A stretch of 5,891 nt of DNA, taken from positions 1-5,891 of the forward strand of contig JAAZLD010000367.1 in the NCBI GenBank assembly GCA_012799495.1, given 5' to 3'. The first letter of the stretch is position 1. Each line of letters starts with the position of its first letter. The DNA is from Desulfitobacterium sp. (lineage in GTDB: Bacteria > Bacillota > Desulfitobacteriia > Desulfitobacteriales > Desulfitobacteriaceae). Position numbers and translations under genes: made by a program. The notes under the pieces were generated by a model. The model was not told the DNA's origin, did not search any database, and saw only the letters and a program-made list of their open reading frames with translations. Of this stretch, positions 1-4,291 are shown one piece after another.

Positions 1-439
1 CTCGGGCTTGAAGAATGCTATTATTGCCATTGCTCTTATTAGCTGGACTAAATATGCCCGGCTGTCCCGGAGTCAGGTATTATCTCTTCGGGAAGAAACC
101 TTCGTGCAAGCGGCCAAGATGGGAGGAAATAGCCCCTGGCGAATTGTCCTGAGGCATATCTTGCCTAATGCTGCTGGACCTTTGGTAGTTACTGCAGCCT
201 TGGATATTGGAGTTATGATGATGGAGTTAGCCGGGTTATCCTTTTTAGGGTTAGGGGCTTTACCACCAACACCAGAGTGGGGTGCCATGCTAAGTGAAGG
301 AAGAAGTATGCTTCAGTATGCTCCCTGGCTTACTCTCTTTCCGGGAGTAGCAATCTTTATTACCGTTATGATTTTCAATCTTTTTGGAGATAGTGTACGA
401 GATATTTTAGATCCTAAACAAAAAAGGCAGTTTTTTTGA
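1..439 (+). CDS. ABC importer inner-membrane permease, DppC/NikC type (partial, C-terminal half)
   Basis: This is one of the two membrane subunits of a nickel/peptide-class ABC importer; it forms half of the translocation channel. The gene is cut by the left edge. The first complete codon is at position 2, the reading frame is open back to the edge, and 145 sense codons remain of a family length of roughly 270-300. The TTG near position 8 is internal, not a start. The BPD_transp_1 signature is clear: the cytoplasmic EAA loop (EETFVQAAKMGG, then HILPN; positions 92-169) contacts the ATPases. It is followed by hydrophobic segments around 180-260 and 335-395, and by the family-typical ending GDSVRDILDP. 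The TGA stop overlaps the ribosome binding site of the next gene, so the two are probably translationally coupled. Family assignment is firm; substrate is not known. The partner permease should lie upstream. Confidence 0.93.
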   Translation, partial: SGLKNAIIAIALISWTKYARLSRSQVLSLREETFVQAAKMGGNSPWRIVLRHILPNAAGPLVVTAALDIGVMMMELAGLSFLGLGALPPTPEWGAMLSEGRSMLQYAPWLTLFPGVAIFITVMIFNLFGDSVRDILDPKQKRQFF

Positions 440-451
440 GGGGATGGTTTT

Positions 452-1996
452 ATGAATAAAAAAGTAGTGGCATTTATCCTAGCTTTTGCTCTCCTAGGAA
501 TTATACTTGGGGGATGTGGCACCGGAACAGATCAACCTCAGAGGGAACAGATGAAGGAATTAGTTTTTGCTTCCACCCAAACTTCCCCTAGTATTGATCC
601 TGCCGATGGATATTCTGGGTGGTTCACTTTGCGTTATGGCATAGGAGAGACCCTTTTTAAACTAGATTCGGCAATGGAACCCGTGGGGTGGTTGGCTGAT
701 AACTATGATCGGGTGGATGAATTAACATGGAAAATTCACCTTAGAGATAATATTACTTTTCAGAATGGAAAGCCCATGACTGGTGATGCTGTAAAGGCAT
801 CTTTGGAACGCACTCTCCAACTTAATGATCGAGCTCCTTCCACTTTGCGGATCGCTGAAATTTCTGTAGAAGGACAAACTCTAACCATAACTACCTCCGA
901 GCCCAATCCCACTTTGATCAATGGTTTGGCAGATCCCTTTGCCTGTATTATCGATGTAAAGGCTGAAGGGGATATTACTACAGAGCCTGTAGGGACTGGG
1001 CCCTATAAAGTTAAAGAATTTGTGCCGAAGACTTCCACTCTAGTTACCAAGTATGAAGATTACTGGAATGGTAAGCCCAAATTAGATCAGGTTAAGATTA
1101 TTACCATTAGTGATGGGGATACCATGACTATGGCTTTGCAATCAGGGCAAATCGATGCTTCCCAAGGTATGCCTTATTCTAGCCATAAGCTCTTTGAGAA
1201 TAATCCTGATTACAAGATTACCAGTGCTAGTACTTCCCGAGTATTTATGGTGTATTATAATTTCAAGAATAAATTTTTAAATAACCCTAATGTCCGTAAG
1301 GCCATTAGTCTGGCTATTGATAAAGAAAGTTATAGTTCAGTTTTATTAAATGGCTCTGGTGAACCTGCAGTAGGGGCCTTTCCAGCTGCTTTACCATATG
1401 GCAGTAGCAAAGTAAAAGCTGAATCCTTCAATCTTGACAAGGCTAAAGCCCTCTTAGAACAAGAAGGGTTTAAGGATAGTGATGGGGATGGTATTTTAGA
1501 TAAAGATGGGGAGAAATTATCTTTTAAGTTAGTGACTTACTCTAGTCGGGTTGAGCTCCCTATCTTATCTCAAGCTCTTCAATCCCAGCTTAAGGCTCTA
1601 GGAATAGAAGTTCAGGTGGAGGTTTCTGAGGATATCAATAATCGCCTTAAAGCAGGGGATTTTGATCTAGCTGCTTATGCTTATGTGACTACACCGACAG
1701 GGGATCCCTTGTCCTATCTTGACTATGTGTTTAAAACAGATGGAGTCTCTAATTTTGGCCGATATAGCAATCCCCAAGTAGATGAACTTATCGAAGAGTT
1801 AAGAAAAGAATTCCAACGGGAAAATCGCTCAGGCTTAGCTATTCAAATCCAACAACTGGCCTTAGATGAAACAGCTTTTACTTTTATGGCTCATTTAGAA
1901 ATGGCCTTTGTGATGAAAGCAAATGTGGTAGGACTAGAGGTTCATCCTACTGATTATTATCAAATCAACGTAGATACGGATATAGTAGAAAAATGA
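452..1996 (+). CDS. ABC importer substrate-binding lipoprotein, SBP_bac_5 (NikA/DppA/OppA) family
   Basis: This 514-residue extracytoplasmic receptor captures substrate and delivers it to the permease. Residues 1-22 are a lipoprotein signal: Lys at 3-4, a hydrophobic core, then lipobox L-G-G-C with Cys22 as the predicted lipidated residue. The mature protein has the family landmarks: GETLFKLD near residue 66, the W-LAD-Y segment, LRDNITFQNGKPMTGDAV, VGTGPYKV (180-187), YWNGKPKLDQV, and NPNVRKAISLAIDK in the second lobe. Residues 342-353 form a DxDxDGxxDxDG loop resembling a calcium-binding loop, a common insertion in this family. The ATG start is supported by GAGGGG at 438-443, 8 nt upstream, overlapping the permease stop. 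The gene ends in tandem stops TGATGA. It sits between permease and ATPase genes, whereas the textbook nik order puts it first. The ligand could be nickel, a nickel chelate or a peptide; I cannot tell, so no symbol is given. Confidence 0.93.
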   Translation: MNKKVVAFILAFALLGIILGGCGTGTDQPQREQMKELVFASTQTSPSIDPADGYSGWFTLRYGIGETLFKLDSAMEPVGWLADNYDRVDELTWKIHLRDNITFQNGKPMTGDAVKASLERTLQLNDRAPSTLRIAEISVEGQTLTITTSEPNPTLINGLADPFACIIDVKAEGDITTEPVGTGPYKVKEFVPKTSTLVTKYEDYWNGKPKLDQVKIITISDGDTMTMALQSGQIDASQGMPYSSHKLFENNPDYKITSASTSRVFMVYYNFKNKFLNNPNVRKAISLAIDKESYSSVLLNGSGEPAVGAFPAALPYGSSKVKAESFNLDKAKALLEQEGFKDSDGDGILDKDGEKLSFKLVTYSSRVELPILSQALQSQLKALGIEVQVEVSEDINNRLKAGDFDLAAYAYVTTPTGDPLSYLDYVFKTDGVSNFGRYSNPQVDELIEELRKEFQRENRSGLAIQIQQLALDETAFTFMAHLEMAFVMKANVVGLEVHPTDYYQINVDTDIVEK

Positions 1997-2034
1997 TGAA
2001 GAAAGAACTTTTGAATGATGAAGAAAGAGCTTTT
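1993..2034 (+). repeat. 22-nt-period tandem duplication across a gene start
   Basis: The 20-nt segment at 1993-2012 recurs at 2015-2034 with a single difference (19 of 20 identical), so the period is 22 nt. Each copy begins ATGATGAAGAAAG. The first copy overlaps the stop of the lipoprotein gene in an ATGA arrangement, but reading from its ATG is out of frame with the ATPase because 22 is not a multiple of three. The second copy carries the in-frame ATPase start. The purine-rich part of copy one now lies where the ribosome binding site of copy two should be. Confidence 0.85.
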
Positions 2035-2962
2035 AGTAATAGAAAACTTAACTGTCCGCTATGGTCAGGTGGAAATCTTAAAGAATATCAATCTAATAGT
2101 CCACTCTCAGGAAATCTTGTGTATAGTAGGGGAAAGTGGTTGTGGTAAAAGCACCCTTCTTAGTTCCATTAGTGGCTTATTAGATTCTGGTGCAACCATC
2201 GCTAGTGGTGAGATTTATTTTGATGAGCGAGAGCTAACTAAAGTTTCTCAGGAAGAGTTACGCCAATTAAGAGGTAGGCGGATGGGAGTAGTCTTTCAAA
2301 ACCCTGGGACAAGCCTTAACCCCATTCGCAAAATAGGGAGCCAATTTCTCGAAGCCATCAGAAGCCATTATCCTATTAGTACAAATGAGGGAAATGAGCG
2401 GATCCTAAAGATGTTGGAGAAGCTTAGTTTACGGGATGGGAAGAGGATTTTACAAAGCTATCCCTTCGAACTTAGCGGGGGAATGAATCAGCGGATAGCC
2501 ATTGCCCTAGCTATGATTATGGAACCGGATCTTCTCTTAGCTGATGAACCTACAAGTGCCCTGGATGTTACTGTCCAAGCTCAAGTCATTAAAGAAATGC
2601 TCAAGTTAAGGGATACTTTTTCTACAAGTATTATTCTGGTTACTCATAGTATGGGAATTGTTGCCCAGATGGCTGATCAAGTGGGAGTAATGTATTCTGG
2701 GGAGATTGTGGAGTATGGGAGCAAAGCTAATGTACTCCGCTCTCCTCTCCATCCTTATACGAAAGCTTTGATCAATGCAGTACCAAGTTTGGTAGGGAGT
2801 ATTCCTCAAGGTATTCCAGGTAGTCCTCCCTCCTTTGGGGTGGAAAGGAGGGGGTGCAGCTTTGCAGAACGTTGTACCTTACGGGAAAGTAAATGTTTTA
2901 GTCAGAAGCCAAAGTTAAGAGAGATTCGCAAGGGTCATTGGAGTGCTTGTTGGCGGTATTGA
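2015..2962 (+). CDS. ABC importer ATP-binding protein, DppD/NikD/OppD type
   Basis: This is one of the two cytoplasmic motor subunits of the importer, 315 residues. All nucleotide-binding elements are present: Walker A GESGCGKST (39-47), Q-loop Gln95 in VVFQNP, signature LSGGMNQR (153-160), Walker B LLLADEP (173-179) with Glu178, D-loop SALD, and switch His211. After residue 240 comes the oligopeptide-transporter C-terminal extension (SPLHPYTKAL), followed by four cysteines at 281, 287, 294 and 312. That spacing matches the cysteine cluster of DppD/OppD-type ATPases, where an iron-sulfur cluster has been reported for a homologue. E. coli NikD (about 254 residues) lacks this extension, so the protein is more DppD-like. 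The start is ATG 2015 or 2018; only a weak purine-rich site (about 1998-2006) precedes it, inside a duplication. It is 18 nt after the lipoprotein gene. Function is firm; substrate is unknown. Confidence 0.93.
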   Translation: MMKKELLVIENLTVRYGQVEILKNINLIVHSQEILCIVGESGCGKSTLLSSISGLLDSGATIASGEIYFDERELTKVSQEELRQLRGRRMGVVFQNPGTSLNPIRKIGSQFLEAIRSHYPISTNEGNERILKMLEKLSLRDGKRILQSYPFELSGGMNQRIAIALAMIMEPDLLLADEPTSALDVTVQAQVIKEMLKLRDTFSTSIILVTHSMGIVAQMADQVGVMYSGEIVEYGSKANVLRSPLHPYTKALINAVPSLVGSIPQGIPGSPPSFGVERRGCSFAERCTLRESKCFSQKPKLREIRKGHWSACWRY

Positions 2963-2982
2963 GAGTAAAGTGGGGATAAATA

Positions 2983-3765
2983 GTGAAGGAACCAGTTCTA
3001 GAAGTAAGAGGATTAACTAAGAGCTATGTGAAAAATAAAAGTACTGTCCGAGCGGTAGATTCTGTTGATCTGGAGATTATGCCTGGTGAATCTCTGGGGT
3101 TAGTTGGAGAAAGTGGCTGTGGCAAAAGTACCTTGGCTAAATTAATAACCCGCCTTGAGGAATCAGACTCAGGTCAGATCTTTCTAGAGGGCAAAGAGAT
3201 CACCAATCTCAAAGGAAAAGAACTCCGGAAACGCTATGGAACTATGCAGATGGTATTTCAAGATGCTGTATCTTCCTTTAACCGTCGTATGACCATCGGG
3301 GAAAGTATCTTGGAATTCTTAAGTAACTTCACAAAGCTAACATCTCTCCAACGCCAGGCAAGAATGTTTTCATTACTGGAAATGGTAGGACTAAAAGGAG
3401 AGTATGCAAGGCGCTACCCTCATCAGCTAAGCGGCGGGGAATGTCAGCGAGGGGCTATTGCGAGAGCGATAGCTGTAGAACCGAAATTGTTGATCTGTGA
3501 TGAGGCAACAAGTGCCTTAGATGTATCTGTCCAAGCCCAGATTTTATCTATCTTAGAAAAACTACGCCAAGAGATGAATCTTTCCTTATTATTTATTTCT
3601 CATGATCTGGCTTTAGTGAGTTGTTTTTGCCAGTGCATTGCTGTTATGTCTGAGGGAAGGATCGTGGAAATTGGTAAAACAAAAGATATCGTCTATGCTC
3701 CTAAACATCCCTATACCCAATCTTTATTAGATTCTGTTTTGCCTTTGCATGTAAAAGCTGAGTAG
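2983..3765 (+). CDS. ABC importer ATP-binding protein, NikE/DppF/OppF type
   Basis: This is the second motor subunit, 260 residues, expected to pair with the preceding ATPase. Motifs: Walker A GESGCGKST (42-50), Q-loop Gln93 in MVFQDA, signature LSGGECQR (149-156), Walker B LLICDEA (169-175) with Glu174, D-loop SALD (177-180), switch His207 in FISHD. The Walker B region reads DEATSALDVSVQAQ, as in the DppF/NikE group. The start is GTG at 2983, chosen because GTGGGG lies 6-7 nt upstream and the conserved N-terminal strand (VLEVRGLTKSY) begins immediately. It begins 20 nt after the previous stop. The protein ends shortly after HPYTQSLLDSVL, so it lacks the cysteine-bearing extension of its partner; the length is like E. 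coli NikE (about 268) and shorter than typical DppF/OppF. The last eight codons and stop belong to a degenerate repeat that continues downstream. Confidence 0.92.
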   Translation: MKEPVLEVRGLTKSYVKNKSTVRAVDSVDLEIMPGESLGLVGESGCGKSTLAKLITRLEESDSGQIFLEGKEITNLKGKELRKRYGTMQMVFQDAVSSFNRRMTIGESILEFLSNFTKLTSLQRQARMFSLLEMVGLKGEYARRYPHQLSGGECQRGAIARAIAVEPKLLICDEATSALDVSVQAQILSILEKLRQEMNLSLLFISHDLALVSCFCQCIAVMSEGRIVEIGKTKDIVYAPKHPYTQSLLDSVLPLHVKAE

Positions 3766-3813
3766 GATTGCCTTTGCACGCAAAGGTTGTCTTCGCATAT
3801 AAAATATGAGTAG
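3739..3813 (+). repeat. Degenerate tandem repeat of the ATPase gene's 3' end
   Basis: The last 27 nt of the ATPase gene (3739-3765, encoding LPLHVKAE plus TAG) reappear at 3787-3813 with 22 of 27 positions identical, again ending GAGTAG. In that copy they would encode LSSHIKYE plus stop. A shorter copy lies between them at 3768-3786 and matches the first 19 nt at 16 positions. Unit one and unit three are 48 nt apart, hence in the same frame. I infer past duplication with divergence; the copies lie outside the annotated coding region. Confidence 0.7.
3771..3786 (+). terminator. Weak possible terminator hairpin after the transporter operon
   Basis: CCTTTG (3771-3776) pairs perfectly with CAAAGG (3781-3786) around a four-base loop, starting 5 nt after the ATPase stop. 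The tail TTGTCTT is only partly T-rich, so it is a poor intrinsic terminator and might be a 3' stabilising hairpin or chance pairing inside the repeat. No better terminator is seen before the next promoter. Confidence 0.3.
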
Positions 3814-3826
3814 ATCAAAAAAATAA

Positions 3827-3855
3827 TAGATTTTATAAGAGCTACCTGCTATAAT
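3827..3855 (+). promoter_or_regulatory. leuA: Candidate extended -10 promoter for the T-box/leuA transcript
   Basis: TATAAT at 3850-3855 is a perfect -10 hexamer preceded by TGC (3847-3849), giving the extended TGN form. A poor -35 (TAGATT, 3827-3832) sits 17 nt upstream; extended -10 promoters tolerate this. Initiation would be near 3861-3863, giving roughly 65-70 nt of leader before T-box Stem I. A weaker alternative -10 is TAGAAT at 3916-3921, which would start the transcript almost at Stem I. Confidence 0.5.
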
Positions 3856-3872
3856 CTTAAAAAACATCAATG

Positions 3873-3896
3873 ATAATGATTAAATTTAATCATTAT
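3873..3896. repeat. Perfect 24-bp palindrome, possible operator
   Basis: Every base from 3873 to 3884 pairs with its partner from 3885 to 3896. Outer arms are ATAATGAT and ATCATTAT. With the preceding G the left side reads GATAATGAT, identical to a classical Fur-box half site, and the right side matches 8 of 9. However, the halves are separated by TAAATTTA instead of the single central base of the standard box. It lies about 11-34 nt downstream of the predicted start site, a position suited to a repressor. Which regulator binds, if any, is unknown. Confidence 0.6.
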
Positions 3897-3916
3897 ATTC
3901 CCAAGAATATAGTGAT
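3889..3916 (+). repeat. Inverted repeat (12-bp stem, 4-nt loop) overlapping the palindrome
   Basis: Positions 3889-3900 pair with 3905-3916 around the loop CCAA, with one G-T wobble (3893/3912) and otherwise full complementarity. The 5' arm (3889-3896) is also the right arm of the 24-bp palindrome, so in RNA the two hairpins are mutually exclusive. No T tract follows, so it is not a standard terminator. It ends about 12 nt before T-box Stem I. Confidence 0.6.
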
Positions 3917-4011
3917 AGAATAATACAAAAGCTGAGAAGAGGAATAGTAGTTATTATCCTGAATTCAGAAAGCTGTTGGTTGATGTGAAACAGTAGAGGG
4001 ATATTGATGAA

Positions 4012-4014
4012 CTC
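4012..4014 (+). promoter_or_regulatory. T-box specifier codon CTC (Leu)
   Basis: CTC sits in the Stem I specifier loop between GATGAA and GCCTTGGAG, the position that pairs with the tRNA anticodon (GAG of tRNA-Leu). Adjacent in-loop triplets are GAA (Glu) and ACT (Thr). CTC is preferred because the gene downstream is leucine biosynthetic and because CUC specifiers are known from other leucine T-boxes. Confidence 0.8.
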
Positions 4015-4128
4015 GCCTTGGAGCTGCTAGTTGAACCTTAATTGTATTATTAAGATTGTACGATTAAGTAAGTAGACTAAGCCGGTTTCCCCGTTAACGG
4101 AAAAATGAGTGCATGATGTATATCATGA

Positions 4129-4170
4129 AATAGAGTGGTACCGCGTAAGATAACATCTTTCGTCTCTATT
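4129..4170 (+). promoter_or_regulatory. T-box antiterminator
   Basis: AATAGAG (4129-4135) is fully complementary to CTCTATT (4164-4170), forming helix A1. GCG (4143-4145) can pair with CGT (4161-4163) with one wobble, forming helix A2. The bulge between them carries TGGTACC, whose TGGT would pair with the free NCCA end of uncharged tRNA. Forming it consumes the 5' half of the terminator stem. Confidence 0.85.
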
Positions 4171-4206
4171 GTGATCAATCACAGTATGAGTAGAAAGATG
4201 TTTTTT
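4152..4206 (+). terminator. T-box Rho-independent terminator
   Basis: AACATCTTTC (4152-4161) pairs with GAAAGATGTT (4193-4202). After a small interior mismatch, CTC (4164-4166) pairs with GAG (4188-4190), and the apical stem TGTGA (4170-4174) pairs with TCACA (4179-4183) around a TCAA loop. Six T residues occupy 4201-4206. The stem shares 4161-4170 with the antiterminator, so the two are alternative folds: charged tRNA favours termination before leuA. Confidence 0.9.
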
Positions 4207-4223
4207 GATTATGGAGAGCTTTT

Positions 4224-4244
4224 ATGATTAAAGAAGCTTTGTGA
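4224..4244 (+). other. Possible six-codon mini-ORF between terminator and leuA
   Basis: ATG at 4224 is followed by five sense codons and TGA (MIKEAL). GGAGAG at 4213-4218 lies 5 nt upstream, a credible ribosome binding site. It would be translated only in transcripts that pass the terminator. The remaining bases up to leuA are AT-rich, with a short repeated ATTGATA. It may well be fortuitous; the sequence shows no function. Confidence 0.2.
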
Positions 4245-4291
4245 AATTAACTATTGATAATTGATAAGATAAATATGGAGGGGACTTAGTA

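Larger units (their letters stand above)
3928..4206 (+). promoter_or_regulatory. T-box leader (tRNA-Leu responsive riboswitch)
   Basis: This leader senses uncharged tRNA and controls read-through into leuA. Visible elements in order are: the Stem I 5' side with GAAGAGG and AGTAG (3936-3950); Stem I distal region AGAAAGCTG..GGTTGATGTG..AACAG (3967-3993); the specifier loop with GAACTCG and then CCTTGGAGCTGC (4009-4026); a linker hairpin CTTAAT/ATTAAG (4037-4054); the Stem II A/B pseudoknot-like segment CCGTTAACGGAAAAATGAG (4091-4109); Stem III hairpin CATGAT/ATCATG (4112-4127); the T-box sequence AGAGTGGTACCGCG (4132-4145); and a terminator ending in a T run at 4201-4206. The T-box matches the AGGGTGGTACCGCG consensus at 13 of 14 positions. 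The probable specifier is CTC (Leu), consistent with leuA downstream. The 5' edge is approximate. Confidence 0.95.

Noticed and set aside
8..10. TTG as the start of the first permease
   Set aside because: The frame is open to the left edge and the sequence begins mid-domain of a known permease family, so the true start is off-window.
420..437. A6, GGCAG loop and T7 at the end of the permease as a terminator
   Set aside because: The stem would be only A-T pairs, lies within the coding sequence and is followed 12 nt later by a cotranscribed gene.
73..522. Reverse-strand open frames at 73-288 and 313-522
   Set aside because: They lie antisense to the permease and lipoprotein start, have no recognisable motifs and no convincing ribosome binding site.
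1993..1998. ATG at 1993 as the ATPase start
   Set aside because: It is in a different frame from the Walker A-containing protein and soon diverges into unrelated sequence; ATG 2015 is in frame.
2606..2809. Reverse-strand open frame inside the first ATPase
   Set aside because: It is fully antisense to a gene with intact catalytic motifs and encodes nothing recognisable.
3766..4291. CRISPR array, tRNA gene or insertion sequence in the intergenic region
   Set aside because: The repeats are few and degenerate, there are no regular spacers, no cloverleaf and no transposase or terminal inverted repeats; a T-box leader explains most of it.
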